Shown piece after piece: positions 1-8,965 of a stretch of 64,000 nt of DNA. This stretch comes from Ralstonia sp. TCR112 (GTDB lineage Bacteria > Pseudomonadota > Gammaproteobacteria > Burkholderiales > Burkholderiaceae). Where the stretch lies: contig NZ_VOSS01000022.1 of NCBI RefSeq assembly GCF_007997035.1, positions 1 to 64,000 on the forward strand. The letters are read 5' to 3'. Each line of letters starts with the position of its first letter. Within the stretch, counting starts at the first letter, position 1. The notes beneath the pieces are model-generated. The model did not search any database. It was not told where the DNA came from and worked only from the letters and a program-made list of their open reading frames with translations. The position numbers were made by a program, and so were the translations under genes.

Positions 1-107
1 GCCTTGGCTGGGACTTTCGAGGCATCGAACCTTGGCGGGAAAACTCTTACTTTGGATTCGGGCGCACAAACCTGTGCGTCGAAATAATTCAATGTGAGGA
101 GTTTTAA

Positions 108-776
108 ATGGACAACGGACTTATCGGGTCGGTTATCAATGCGCTGCCGATCGACAAGATGATCTCTGCGCCGCTGCAGGCCATGATCGCAGCGCAAACC
201 TCGGCGGCAAAATCCTATGCGGATTTTCTGTTGCAGGTCTGTATTCAGAACGGCAAAGCCGTTGCGGTGCAATTTGACTACGACGAAACCATCGTCGACG
301 AGAAGGGCGTGTCGCAGGGCACGATCCAGAAGACGATGCGCATTCCGCTGCTGTGCGCGGTCGTGCATCCGGTGATCGCCATCGAGGAAGGCACGATCGA
401 CTTCGAGTTGGAGATTTCGCAGTCGGAGAAATCGTCGTCCACCACCGAGGCGGAAGGGTCGTTCCAGGCCAAGCTGGGCTGGGGCCCGTTCAGCGTGTCG
501 GTGTCGGGCCGCGCTTCGCACAAGTCGGAGCAGACACGCAGCACCGATACGCGCGCCAAGTACTCCTTCCACACCCAGGTCAAGCGCCAGAACCCGCCGG
601 AAGCGCTGATGCGCGTGATGGAGTTCTTGACTGACGCGGCAACCAAGCCGGTGGTCGTCAAGGGCAAGGAGAACGACGTCAAGCCGCTGCCGGCCACGCC
701 GACCGACGGCACGATGATCGGCGAAAAGGTGCCGGCTGGCGGCAATGCGCCGGCCCCGGCTCCGGCAAATCCGTAA
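108..776 (+). CDS. DUF2589 domain protein (first copy)
   Basis: A 222-residue protein that I assign to the DUF2589 family, whose function is not known. The N-terminal third (about residues 1-45) looks like an amphipathic helix rich in Ala/Met/Gln; residues 50-165 are beta-prone, with a segment around residues 105-140 rich in Ser/Glu/Lys; the C-terminus is a Pro/Ala tail. No signal peptide or membrane segment is seen. A clear GAGGAG ribosome site lies 6 bases before the ATG. A GCGCACA/TGTGCGT hairpin at about 63-80 sits in the leader. The next gene carries a related C-terminal motif (PPEALMRVMEF here, PPEAVMRVIDE there), so the two are probably paralogous partners. Family call is from recognition; function is open. 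Confidence 0.75.
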   Translation: MDNGLIGSVINALPIDKMISAPLQAMIAAQTSAAKSYADFLLQVCIQNGKAVAVQFDYDETIVDEKGVSQGTIQKTMRIPLLCAVVHPVIAIEEGTIDFELEISQSEKSSSTTEAEGSFQAKLGWGPFSVSVSGRASHKSEQTRSTDTRAKYSFHTQVKRQNPPEALMRVMEFLTDAATKPVVVKGKENDVKPLPATPTDGTMIGEKVPAGGNAPAPAPANP

Positions 777-885
777 GCCCCCACGGCGGTGGACACCGGC
801 CGGCCTCCCCACGGCCGGTGTCCTGATCGGTGCGCGCCCGCCGCGCGCCGCCCATTGATCTCATCGATCCGACCGACCCGACACC

Positions 886-1650
886 ATGTTCAATCTCTTC
901 AGCCGCCGCGGGCGTGACGATGGCCGTGCGTCGTCAGCGCCCGCCACACCGCCAGCGCCCGCCGCCAGCGCGCCACCCACGCCACCTGTCTCTTCCGATG
1001 CCGCACCGTTTCCCGAGACGGCGTCCGATGCGTCTCCGCCGCCGCCACCGGGTTCGTCTCCGCCTGGCGGGCGCAACGGCGGGGGAAGCAACAGCAATAG
1101 CCACGGTCATCCGGGCTTGAATGGCCTGACGCTGGACGACATCACGCGCGGCATGCAGCACGCCGCAGCCTCCGCCAACCAGATGCTCGCGCAGCAGTAC
1201 ACCACGCTGCTCGACCAGTTTTTCGACGCCGACGAGAGCGGCACGCTGGTCGCCCGCGAGGTGGAGCTCGCGCTCGACAGTCAGCACCGGCTGGCGCTGC
1301 CGCTGGTATCGCTGGCGATGCCGCGCGGTCTCGCACTCGACGAAATGACGGTGAACATGACCGTGCGCAGCGACCTCGCCGAGGCCTTGCCCCTGCACGG
1401 CGCGGCCGCCGGCGGTGTTGGCCGGTTCTACGTTTCGCTTGCGCCGCATTCCCAGCGTGAGATCGGCCGCGACAGCGAGCACATCGACATCGAAATGAAG
1501 TTCACCGCGCTGCAGCCGCCGGAAGCCGTGATGCGCGTGATCGACGAATACACGAATCGGCTGGTGCCAAGGCCCCTGCAGCCCAATGCCGCGGGTTCCG
1601 ACGGCCCCGGCACCACCAGCACGCCCCAGGAGAAAAGCGATGAGCACTGA
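886..1650 (+). CDS. DUF2589-related protein (second copy)
   Basis: A 254-residue protein. Residues 1-80 are a low-complexity Pro/Ala/Ser/Gly region that looks like a disordered linker; the remainder resembles the preceding DUF2589 protein, with a helix about residues 85-115, a beta-rich core, and the shared ending PPEAVMRVIDE. It has no signal peptide. No good ribosome site precedes the ATG. Its last 11 bases overlap the start of the lysozyme gene, which suggests translational coupling and a shared operon. Function is unknown; the coupling to a peptidoglycan-cutting enzyme is the only clue. Confidence 0.65.
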   Translation: MFNLFSRRGRDDGRASSAPATPPAPAASAPPTPPVSSDAAPFPETASDASPPPPPGSSPPGGRNGGGSNSNSHGHPGLNGLTLDDITRGMQHAAASANQMLAQQYTTLLDQFFDADESGTLVAREVELALDSQHRLALPLVSLAMPRGLALDEMTVNMTVRSDLAEALPLHGAAAGGVGRFYVSLAPHSQREIGRDSEHIDIEMKFTALQPPEAVMRVIDEYTNRLVPRPLQPNAAGSDGPGTTSTPQEKSDEH

Positions 1651-2092
1651 GCACAACCCGCGCACCACAGGCGAGCGAGGCCTCGCGCTGATCAAGGAAT
1701 CGGAAGGGCTGCGTCTGTCGACGTATCTGGATGCGGTCGGCAAACCGACCATCGGCTACGGCCACCTGATTCGGCCCGGCGAGACCTTCAACGGGCCGAT
1801 CTCTCAGCAACAGGCCGAAGCGCTGCTGCGCAAGGACCTGGCCGACACCGAGCAGGGCATTGCCAAGGCCGTGCGCGTGTCGATCACGCAAGGGCAGTTC
1901 GACGCCCTGGCGTCATTCGTCTTCAACCTGGGGGCGGGGCGGCTGCGCTCGTCGACGCTGCTGCGCAAGCTCAACGCGGGCGACTACGCCGGCGCAGCCA
2001 ACCAGTTCCTGCTGTGGGACAAGGCCGGCGGCAAGCCGCTCAAAGGGCTGACGAAGCGTCGTCAGGCCGAACGCAAGCTGTTCCTGTCCTGA
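1640..2092 (+). CDS. GH24 phage-type lysozyme (endolysin family)
   Basis: A 150-residue glycoside hydrolase family 24 muramidase, full length for the T4/lambdoid endolysin type, which cuts the MurNAc-GlcNAc bond of peptidoglycan. The family's catalytic triad is visible: Glu22 in KESEG, Asp31 in YLDAVG and Thr37 in PTIGYGH. There is no signal peptide or SAR-type N-terminal anchor, so export would need a holin or another route. The start at 1640 is chosen because it gives the normal N-terminus; a longer reading from 1586 lies inside the upstream gene. No holin, spanin or phage structural gene is nearby, so this is not an obvious lysis cassette; it is coupled to two DUF2589 genes and followed by an exported protein gene. 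Confidence 0.9.
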   Translation: MSTEHNPRTTGERGLALIKESEGLRLSTYLDAVGKPTIGYGHLIRPGETFNGPISQQQAEALLRKDLADTEQGIAKAVRVSITQGQFDALASFVFNLGAGRLRSSTLLRKLNAGDYAGAANQFLLWDKAGGKPLKGLTKRRQAERKLFLS

Positions 2093-2133
2093 TTCATCAC
2101 CACGTTACTTCAACGTTCAACGGAGAAGCTCGC

Positions 2134-2643
2134 ATGCATACCGAACCGATGTCCGTGATTCCCACCACCCGTCCGCGCCGCTTGCATCGCGTGCTGACAT
2201 GGCTTGCCGCCGCTGCCGTCGCGATTGGCATGTCCTACGCCCGCGCAGCCGACGCCGGAGCCTCTACGTGTACGGCCGAGGTGCAGCGCATCCGCGTCGA
2301 ACTCGGAAGCCAGGATCTTCCGACGTTCAACGATCAAGCCGGGCGCTACCTGGCCGACACGCTGAATCAGCTCTACGCCTACGGCACGCTGCCCAACCGT
2401 TACGTGCCGGACCGCCAAGCCAACTGGGAGCCGGGCGCGAATCGCCCCGTCATGATGCAGAAGCGCAGCATCGGTGGTGACTGGTGGGCGCAGACCGGCC
2501 TGCTGCAGGCGGATATCGACGATGGCCTTTCGAAGCGTGGCCCGCTGCGGCTCGTCTATGCGCAGGACGGCAAGCCGCAGTACGTCACGACCACCGCCGC
2601 CAATGCACCGCAGATCCCGACGCAGCGTTGCGCGGGCAAGTGA
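2134..2643 (+). CDS. Small exported protein of unknown function
   Basis: A 169-residue protein with a Sec signal peptide: basic residues at 14-19 (RPRRLHR), a hydrophobic stretch at about 20-35, and a likely cleavage after ARA-A near residue 39. The mature protein has two cysteines, one near its start and one four residues from its end (RCAGK), which could form a disulfide in the periplasm. A GGAGAAG ribosome site lies 5 bases before the ATG, 41 bases after the lysozyme stop. I do not recognise a family. Its position directly after a muramidase gene would fit a periplasmic lysozyme inhibitor or immunity protein, but that is inference from context only. Confidence 0.7.
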   Translation: MHTEPMSVIPTTRPRRLHRVLTWLAAAAVAIGMSYARAADAGASTCTAEVQRIRVELGSQDLPTFNDQAGRYLADTLNQLYAYGTLPNRYVPDRQANWEPGANRPVMMQKRSIGGDWWAQTGLLQADIDDGLSKRGPLRLVYAQDGKPQYVTTTAANAPQIPTQRCAGK

Positions 2644-2658
2644 GCGCGCGCGGCCGCG

Positions 2659-3105
2659 TCAGGCTTTTGCCTGGCGCGCCATTTCGACGCCCTTGTTGGC
2701 CAGCGCATCGGCGCGCTCGTTGCCGGGGTGGCCGGCATGGCCCTTGACCCAATGCCAGCTCACCTCATGTCCAGCGACGAGTTCATCCAGCGTGCGCCAG
2801 AGGTCGTCGTTTTTGACCGGCTTCTTGTCGGCCGTCTTCCAGCCGCGCGCCTTCCAGCCGGCCAGCCATTCGCTGATGCCTTTCTGGACGTACTGCGAAT
2901 CGGTATAAACCTGCACCCGGCATGGCCGCTTCAGCGCGCGAAACGCTTCGATCACGGCCATCAATTCCATGCGGTTGTTGGTGGTCAGCGCTTCGCCGCC
3001 AAAGAGTTCTTTTTCGTGGCTGCCCGAGACGAGCACGGTGCCCCAGCCGCCGAGGCCGGGGTTGCCCTTGCACGCGCCATCGGAATAAACGGTGACTTCC
3101 TGCAT
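2659..3105 (-). CDS. rnhA: Ribonuclease HI
   Basis: A 148-residue RNase HI, the normal size, which cuts the RNA strand of RNA-DNA hybrids (R-loops, Okazaki primers) with two metal ions. The acidic active site is present: Asp9 in [11 protein letters not shown], Glu47 in NNRMELMA, Asp69 in YTDSQYV and the C-terminal Asp in NERADALAN; the HWVKGHAGH loop supplies the catalytic His. It lies downstream of the YafS-like methyltransferase gene on the same strand, 39 bases apart. In enterobacteria dnaQ is the usual neighbour; here that flank holds the lysozyme islet, converging tail to tail 15 bases away. Confidence 0.97.
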   Translation of the reverse strand: MQEVTVYSDGACKGNPGLGGWGTVLVSGSHEKELFGGEALTTNNRMELMAVIEAFRALKRPCRVQVYTDSQYVQKGISEWLAGWKARGWKTADKKPVKNDDLWRTLDELVAGHEVSWHWVKGHAGHPGNERADALANKGVEMARQAKA

Positions 3106-3144
3106 TGAGAAACGATGGGTGATCAGTGAGTGGAACGGGCGCGC

Positions 3145-4050
3145 TCAGACGCCCGGTTTGCCGTCACGCGCGGTCGCCGATGGCGCCTTGGTCGAATGCG
3201 AGCCCGAAGGTGTCGCGACCGGGGTGCCGGCCGGCACCAGCGCCGGCGATTTGCGTGTCTTCCATGCCGGGCCGACCAGGCGCATGGTGCGCACGCGCTT
3301 GACGGCCTGCAGCATGTACACCGCGCCGAAGATCGGCCACCAGCGGTCGCCGGCCTTTTCCATGAAGGCGGTGCGCTGCAGCCATTTGTCCGAGCGATTG
3401 GGCGGGCAGTAGCAGCCGAAACGGCCGCGCACGATATCAAATCCAAGCAGCTTGAGCCAGTCCTTCAGGCGCGTGAACGCAATCATCTGGCTCTGCGCGG
3501 GCAGAAACGATTCCGTGCCCAGGCGCCGCATGCCCTGTCGCATGCCCCATAGGCTGAGCGGGTTGAAACCGGTGATGACGAGACGCCCCTCCGGCATCAG
3601 CACGCGCGCCACTTCACGCAGCACTTCGTGCGGATCGTCAGTAAATTCCAGCACGTGGGGCAAGGCGACCAGGTCGATGCTCTGCGAGGCGAAGGGCAGC
3701 TCGTCATAGCGGCAGATTACGCGGGGCGTGGCCTGGCGCTGCGGCGTGTTGGCGTCCGGATCTGCGTCGGCGGCATCGGCGGATTCTGCCGGGTTGCCGT
3801 CCATCGGGTCGAGCGTTTCGATGGGGGCCGTCGGGTCAATGTCGTCAACCACGCGGGCGATCAGCGGGATGCGGTTTTCGCGCAGTGCCCCAAAGCCGGG
3901 GTGGCCCAGCTGCAGCGCGTGATAGCCGAACATGTCGGCCACCGTGCGATCGAATTGAGCCTGCTCCCAGCGCAGGACATATTGCCCGGGCGGCGAAGCG
4001 AGCCAGTGGTGCCAATCTATAATGCGACGATCGTTAGAGGAGTCGGACAT
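3145..4050 (-). CDS. SAM-dependent methyltransferase, YafS-like
   Basis: A 301-residue class I methyltransferase-fold protein. The clearest signals are the motif around residues 130-150, [20 protein letters not shown], and [15 protein letters not shown], typical post-I and post-II motifs of Methyltransf_11 proteins; the usual GxGxG SAM loop is not obvious, as in many YafS homologues. An acidic Ala/Asp-rich insertion lies at about residues 80-110 and a basic Ser/Pro tail ends the protein. The substrate is unknown. The order gloB, methyltransferase, rnhA matches yafS in E. coli. I use the ATG at 4050; an in-frame TTG at 4116 would lie inside gloB. Its start codon overlaps that of the divergent gloB gene. 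Confidence 0.85.
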   Translation of the reverse strand: MSDSSNDRRIIDWHHWLASPPGQYVLRWEQAQFDRTVADMFGYHALQLGHPGFGALRENRIPLIARVVDDIDPTAPIETLDPMDGNPAESADAADADPDANTPQRQATPRVICRYDELPFASQSIDLVALPHVLEFTDDPHEVLREVARVLMPEGRLVITGFNPLSLWGMRQGMRRLGTESFLPAQSQMIAFTRLKDWLKLLGFDIVRGRFGCYCPPNRSDKWLQRTAFMEKAGDRWWPIFGAVYMLQAVKRVRTMRLVGPAWKTRKSPALVPAGTPVATPSGSHSTKAPSATARDGKPGV

Positions 4051-4888
4051 GGTCCAGGGTGGTGTGCCGCGTGGTGTAGCGCTTGAGGTGGAGGCGATCG
4101 CTGCGTTTGCCGACAATTATATTTGGGCACTACACGATGGCCGAGTGGCTGCTGTCGTCGATCCGGGCGACGCGCAACCGGTGCTGCGCTTCCTGAAGGA
4201 GCGCGGGCTCGCGCTCGGTGCCATTGTAATCACACATCATCATGGCGATCACGTCGGCGGGGTGCGCGAACTGCTCGCGGCGTATCCGGAGAATCCCGAA
4301 GGAGCGCCGCTGCCGGTCATCGGCCCAGCCAACGAATCGATTCCGTGCCGCACGCAGGCCGTGCGCGAAGGCGATGTCGTCACGCTCACGCAGCCGGCCG
4401 CCACCTTCCGGGTGCTCGATGTGCCCGGGCATACCAGCGGTCATGTCGCCTACGTGGGACACCTTCAGGGTAATGCCGCATCGGCGAGCCTGTTTTGTGG
4501 CGATACACTCTTCGCCACCGGTTGCGGCCGGCTTTTTGAAGGGACGCCTGCGCAGATGCGCGCGTCGCTGGCCAAGCTGGCGGCGCTGGCGCCCGATACG
4601 CGTGTCTATTGCGCGCATGAATATACGGCATCGAATGTGCGCTTTGCGCGTGCAGTCGAGCCTGGCAACGCCGACTTGGCAGCCTGGGAGGATGAGGTAA
4701 CGGCGTTGCGGGCCGAGGGCCGCTCGACTGTACCCACTACCGTTGGCCACGAGCGGGCGACCAACCCATTCATGCGATCAGATGACGCCAATGTGACGCG
4801 GGCGGTGGCACGCCATGCGGGTATCGACGCCGATGATCCGGTTGCGGTATTCGCTGCGTTGCGCGAGTGGAAGAACGATTTCCGTTGA
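4049..4888 (+). CDS. gloB: Hydroxyacylglutathione hydrolase (glyoxalase II)
   Basis: A 279-residue glyoxalase II, which hydrolyses S-D-lactoylglutathione to D-lactate and glutathione, the second step of methylglyoxal detoxification. The metallo-beta-lactamase metal site is complete: [10 protein letters not shown] near residue 60, the VPGHTSGH histidine, the bridging Asp in [17 protein letters not shown], and the late histidine in [10 protein letters not shown]. The family C-terminal glutathione-binding part ([10 protein letters not shown]) is present. AGAGGAG lies 6 bases before the ATG chosen; GTG codons at 4064 and 4088 would give the shorter N-terminus seen in E. coli. mltD follows in the same direction, as in enterobacteria. 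Confidence 0.95.
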   Translation: MVQGGVPRGVALEVEAIAAFADNYIWALHDGRVAAVVDPGDAQPVLRFLKERGLALGAIVITHHHGDHVGGVRELLAAYPENPEGAPLPVIGPANESIPCRTQAVREGDVVTLTQPAATFRVLDVPGHTSGHVAYVGHLQGNAASASLFCGDTLFATGCGRLFEGTPAQMRASLAKLAALAPDTRVYCAHEYTASNVRFARAVEPGNADLAAWEDEVTALRAEGRSTVPTTVGHERATNPFMRSDDANVTRAVARHAGIDADDPVAVFAALREWKNDFR

Positions 4889-5025
4889 GAAACCTCGGCG
4901 CGCGGCGATGACGCAGCCCATGTGATGCCTCCAGCCGGCGCCCGGCCGGGTGAACGCGGGTTGACGCGGTCGGATGCGTTTCTTACTATCTGGGGCAATT
5001 TTTAGCCCTAACCCCACAGAACTTG

Positions 5026-6576
5026 ATGCGATCCGTGCGACTTCTTGCGGCAACTGTGCTCAGTCTGCTCCTTGCGGCCTGTGCAACGGCTCCCGGGCCG
5101 AATGCCGACACGGCCAGCACCAGTGCCTCCTCCGCCACCGGCCAATCCCCCGCGCCGGTCGTCAATGTCGATCAGCAGCCCGTCGCGTCCCTGAAAGGGC
5201 CGGCCAAGGACCTCTGGGCGCGCATTCGCCAAGGTTTCTCCATGCCCGACCTGCAAAGCTCGGCCGTGGATGATCGTACCGACTGGTATGCGCAGCGCCC
5301 GGACGCCTTCCGCCGCATGGTGGATCGCTCCAACCGCTACCTGTATCACATCGTCGAAGAGCTGGAGCGGCGCAACATGCCCACCGAGCTGGCCCTGCTG
5401 CCGTTCGTGGAAAGCGCGTTCAACCCGCAGGCGGTGTCGAGCGCCAAGGCTGCCGGAATGTGGCAGTTCATCCCGAGCACCGGCCGAACCTACAACCTCA
5501 AGCAGAACGTTTTCCAGGACGAGCGCCGCGATGTGCTGGCCTCGACCGACGCTGCGCTCGACTATCTTTCCAAGCTGCACGACCAGTTTGGCGACTGGCA
5601 ACTCGCGCTGGCCGCCTACAACTGGGGTGAAGGCGCGGTGGCGCGGGCGATTGCGCGCAACCAGGCCGCGGGGCTGTCGACCGATTACGTCAACCTGAAC
5701 ATGCCCGCAGAGACGCGCATGTACGTGCCCAAGCTCCAGGCGGTGAAGAACATCATCGCCAACCCGGAGCGCTACGGCGTTACGCTGCCGGATATCCCGA
5801 ACCATCCATATTTCGTCACCGTCACCACGTCACGCGATATTGATGTGACGCTGGCGGCCAAGCTGGCGAATCTGCCGATGGATGAGTTCAAGGCACTGAA
5901 CCCGTCGTTCAACCGGCCGGTCATCCTTGGGGCGTCGAACCCGCAGATTCTTCTGCCGTACGACAACGCAGAAACGTTCCAGTACAACCTGAACACCTAT
6001 CGCGGCGGGCTTTCCAGCTGGACGGCCGTGACGGTTGGCAACCGCGAGCGTGTGGAAGCGCTCGCGGCCCGGCTCAAGGTCGACCCGGACACCATCCGTG
6101 AGATCAACCGCATTCCGAAGGGCATGCGTCTGAAGGCCGGCTCCACCGTGGTCGTACCGCGTGCCGACGGCGCCCAGGAAAACGCACCCGACATCAGCCC
6201 CGAGCTGGCCGAGAACGCCACCATGGCGGTCGAACCCGACATGCCGGATCTGAGAAAGGTGGTGGTGCGCGCGGGCAAGCGCGATACGGTTGCAGGTCTG
6301 TCGCGACGCTACGGCGTGTCGGTTGCCCAGATTCGCGCGTGGAATCAGCTTCCAGGCGACGCCATCCCCAAGGGGCACAGCGTTGTGCTGATGCTGCCGC
6401 AAGCCCGCGGTGGCAGTCGTGGCGGGCATGTGCGTGTGATGCGGGTATCGACCACAACGTCGCGCGCCACAGCGGCAACCACGCGCGTGCCGACTGCAAA
6501 GGTGGCCGGCAAGCCCGTCGTCAAGGCGAAACCGGTGGCAACCTCATCCAGTTCGGCCAAGCGCAAGAAGCGCTGA
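5026..6576 (+). CDS. mltD: Membrane-bound lytic murein transglycosylase D
   Basis: A 516-residue lipoprotein that cleaves peptidoglycan with formation of 1,6-anhydro-MurNAc. The signal peptide ends in a lipobox LAAC with the lipidated cysteine at residue 19. The SLT domain spans about residues 105-235; the catalytic glutamate is Glu129 in LLPFVESAFNP, and the motifs AAGMWQFIPSTG and LAAYNWGEG follow. Two LysM peptidoglycan-binding segments are visible at about 335-380 and 415-460. The tail is basic (SSSAKRKKR). ATG at 5026 is used rather than the TTG directly before it. A strong terminator follows. Confidence 0.95.
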   Translation: MRSVRLLAATVLSLLLAACATAPGPNADTASTSASSATGQSPAPVVNVDQQPVASLKGPAKDLWARIRQGFSMPDLQSSAVDDRTDWYAQRPDAFRRMVDRSNRYLYHIVEELERRNMPTELALLPFVESAFNPQAVSSAKAAGMWQFIPSTGRTYNLKQNVFQDERRDVLASTDAALDYLSKLHDQFGDWQLALAAYNWGEGAVARAIARNQAAGLSTDYVNLNMPAETRMYVPKLQAVKNIIANPERYGVTLPDIPNHPYFVTVTTSRDIDVTLAAKLANLPMDEFKALNPSFNRPVILGASNPQILLPYDNAETFQYNLNTYRGGLSSWTAVTVGNRERVEALAARLKVDPDTIREINRIPKGMRLKAGSTVVVPRADGAQENAPDISPELAENATMAVEPDMPDLRKVVVRAGKRDTVAGLSRRYGVSVAQIRAWNQLPGDAIPKGHSVVLMLPQARGGSRGGHVRVMRVSTTTSRATAATTRVPTAKVAGKPVVKAKPVATSSSSAKRKKR

Positions 6577-6586
6577 GGTTGGCAAG

Positions 6587-6620
6587 AAAACGGCGTCCTG
6601 CGGGGCGCCGTTTTGTTTTT
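6587..6620 (+). terminator. Rho-independent terminator after mltD
   Basis: Perfect stem AAAACGGCG (6587-6595) with CGCCGTTTT (6606-6614), a ten-base loop, then GTTTTT. It separates mltD from prpE. Confidence 0.85.
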
Positions 6621-6646
6621 GAGGACGGCGGTAAGACCTGCGTAAG

Positions 6647-6675
6647 TTGGCCGACGCACAGTAGGCGCATACAGT
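6647..6675 (+). promoter_or_regulatory. Candidate sigma70 promoter for prpE
   Basis: TTGGCC (6647-6652) and TACAGT (6670-6675) are separated by exactly 17 bases, 46 bases before the prpE ATG. Each hexamer matches the consensus at about four positions, so this is plausible but weak. Confidence 0.4.
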
Positions 6676-6721
6676 ACATCGAAGATCGAGCCGTCGCAGA
6701 CGATGGCCAGGAGACAACGTC

Positions 6722-8638
6722 ATGCCCATGTCCGCCGCGTATCGCGCGCTGTATCAGCGTTCCATTGACGACCCTGTCGGCTTTTGGGGCGAGCAGGCCC
6801 AGCGCATCGATTGGCAAACGCCGTATTCCGCCGTCCTCGACGATTCGCGCCTGCCGTTTGCCAAGTGGTTCGTGGGCGGACGCACCAACCTATGCCACAA
6901 CGCCGTCGATCGGCATCTCGCCACGCGTGGCGAACAAGCGGCGCTGGTGTATGTCTCGTCCGAAACCGGCGTGGAAACGACGTACACGTATCGCCAGCTC
7001 CATCGCGAGGTCAACCGCATGGCGGCGAGCCTGCAGGCGCTGGGCGTCAAGCGGGGCGATCGCGTGCTGATTTATCTGCCGATGATTCCCGAGGCCGCGT
7101 TCGCCATGCTGGCCTGTGCACGCATCGGCGCGATCCACTCGGTGGTGTTCGGTGGTTTTGCCTCCAACAGTCTTGCCACGCGCATCGACGACGCTACGCC
7201 TCGCGTGATCGTCAGTGCGGATGCGGGCTCGCGAGCGGGCAAGGTGGTCGAGTACAAGCCGTTGCTCGACGCTGCGATCGAGCTGGCGGGGCACAAGCCC
7301 GAGCGCGTGCTGCTCGTCGATCGCAAACTCGCGCCCATGCAGCACAACGCCCGCGATGTCGACTACGCAACGCTCGCCGCACAGCATGCCAACGCTGATG
7401 TGCCGTGCGAATGGATGGAATCCAGCGAGCCCTCGTACATCCTTTACACATCAGGTACGACCGGCAAACCGAAGGGCGTCCAGCGCGACACGGGCGGCTA
7501 CGCGGTGGCGCTGGCGGCGTCGATACCGCTGATTTTCGGCGCCCAGCCTGGCGACACGATGTTCACCGCATCCGATGTGGGCTGGGTGGTGGGGCACAGT
7601 TACATCGTCTATGCGCCGCTGCTCGCGGGCCTGACGACGGTCATGTACGAAGGCACGCCAATCCGCCCCGACGGCGCGGTCTGGTGGCGCATCGTCGAGC
7701 AATACCGCGTGAACGTGATGTTTACCGCGCCGACCGCCATTCGCGTGCTCAAGAAGCAGGATCCTGCGCTGCTGCAGCGGCATGACCTGTCGAGCCTGCG
7801 CCGCCTGTTCCTTGCCGGCGAGCCGCTGGACGAACCCACCGCCAGCTGGATCGGCGAGGCGCTACACAAGCCCATCGTCGACAACTACTGGCAGACCGAG
7901 ACGGGCTGGCCGATGCTGGCGATTCCGCAAGGGGTCGAGCCGTCCATGCAAAAGCTCGGCTCGCCGGGCTTCCCGGTCTATGGCTACAAGCTCGACATCC
8001 TGGACGAGGCCACCGGCGAGCCGTGTGCCCCGGGCGAGAAAGGCCTGCTGGCTGTTGCGGCGCCTCTGCCACCGGGCTGCATGACCACCGTCTGGGGCGA
8101 CGACGCCCGCTTCCTGCAGACGTACTGGTCGGCGTTTCCGGGTCGGCACATTTATTCGAGCTTCGACTGGGGTGTGCGCGACGAGGAGGGCTACGTGACC
8201 ATCCTGGGCCGCACCGACGACGTGATCAACGTGGCCGGCCACCGCCTCGGAACGCGCGAGATCGAAGAAAGCCTGTCGTCGCATCCCGCCATCGCCGAGG
8301 TGGCGGTGGTGGGCGTGGCCGATCAGCTCAAGGGCCAGGTGGCGATGGGGTTTGCCATCGTGCGTGACGCCTCGCGCATTGCGGATCCGGCGGGGCGCTT
8401 GGCGCTGGAGGGCGAGTTGATGCGCACGGTCGAGGCGCAGCTTGGAGCCGTGGCGCGGCCATCGCGCGTGTTTTTTGTCGGGGCGCTGCCCAAGACGCGC
8501 TCCGGAAAACTGCTGCGGCGGGCCATGCAGGCCGTCGCGGAAGGGCGGGATCCGGGCGATCTGACCACCATTGAAGACCCCACGGCGCTCGCTCAGGTGC
8601 AGGCGGCCATGCGCGGTGAGCAGGGCCACGAGAAGTGA
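6722..8638 (+). CDS. prpE: Propionate-CoA ligase
   Basis: A 638-residue member of the acetyl-CoA synthetase family, which activates propionate with ATP and CoA to propionyl-CoA through a propionyl-adenylate. Visible motifs include the P-loop YTSGTTGKPKGVQR (around residue 240), the WWQTETGW-type motif written here DNYWQTETGWPM, GRTDDVINVAGHRLGTREIEE, and the C-terminal KTRSGKLLRR with the lysine that is acetylated in this family. The N-terminal YRSSIDDPVGFW-like block (here YQRSIDDPVGFWGEQ) is typical of PrpE rather than Acs. AGGAGA lies upstream of the ATG. It stands alone here, away from the prpBCD methylcitrate genes. Confidence 0.93.
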   Translation: MPMSAAYRALYQRSIDDPVGFWGEQAQRIDWQTPYSAVLDDSRLPFAKWFVGGRTNLCHNAVDRHLATRGEQAALVYVSSETGVETTYTYRQLHREVNRMAASLQALGVKRGDRVLIYLPMIPEAAFAMLACARIGAIHSVVFGGFASNSLATRIDDATPRVIVSADAGSRAGKVVEYKPLLDAAIELAGHKPERVLLVDRKLAPMQHNARDVDYATLAAQHANADVPCEWMESSEPSYILYTSGTTGKPKGVQRDTGGYAVALAASIPLIFGAQPGDTMFTASDVGWVVGHSYIVYAPLLAGLTTVMYEGTPIRPDGAVWWRIVEQYRVNVMFTAPTAIRVLKKQDPALLQRHDLSSLRRLFLAGEPLDEPTASWIGEALHKPIVDNYWQTETGWPMLAIPQGVEPSMQKLGSPGFPVYGYKLDILDEATGEPCAPGEKGLLAVAAPLPPGCMTTVWGDDARFLQTYWSAFPGRHIYSSFDWGVRDEEGYVTILGRTDDVINVAGHRLGTREIEESLSSHPAIAEVAVVGVADQLKGQVAMGFAIVRDASRIADPAGRLALEGELMRTVEAQLGAVARPSRVFFVGALPKTRSGKLLRRAMQAVAEGRDPGDLTTIEDPTALAQVQAAMRGEQGHEK

Positions 8639-8965
8639 CGTTCCAGCCAGTCAGGAGTGGCGTTTGCTGGCATGGCGGGGCGTCACAATTCGGCGGGCAT
8701 GCGCCGTTAAGTCCTTCCTTTCATTGAGTTTTTTGCGGCGCCGGGGTATACTTGTCGGGTTTGAGTTCAGAAACCCATCACCCTAGCGCCAACCGCTTCC
8801 TACCTCCCGCCTACCGCCCCGTCTGCCTCGTTCCTCGGTGATTTCTGGTGAGTTCTGTCCCAGTCCCGACTCGACGCGCAAACGGCCGGATTCCGCGCAG
8901 CCGGAATTCCGCTTTGGCGCCAAGGTGATCAGGTCGGCACAGGGTGAATCCAGCAGGAGCTACCC
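8639..8965. other. Long carA leader region without a gene
   Basis: This 327-base gap holds the carA promoter (8724-8752) and a roughly 200-base transcribed leader. I see no open frame with a ribosome site, and no clear attenuator or uracil tract. The first 60 bases belong to the end of the prpE unit and show no strong terminator. Confidence 0.6.
8724..8752 (+). promoter_or_regulatory. Sigma70 promoter for carAB
   Basis: TTGAGT (8724-8729), 17 bases, TATACT (8747-8752): a near-consensus promoter placed about 210 bases before the carA start. Confidence 0.7.

Noticed and set aside
1640-2092. The GH24 lysozyme as a sign of a prophage
   Set aside because: No holin, integrase, capsid, tail or terminase gene is present, and housekeeping genes begin within 600 bases.
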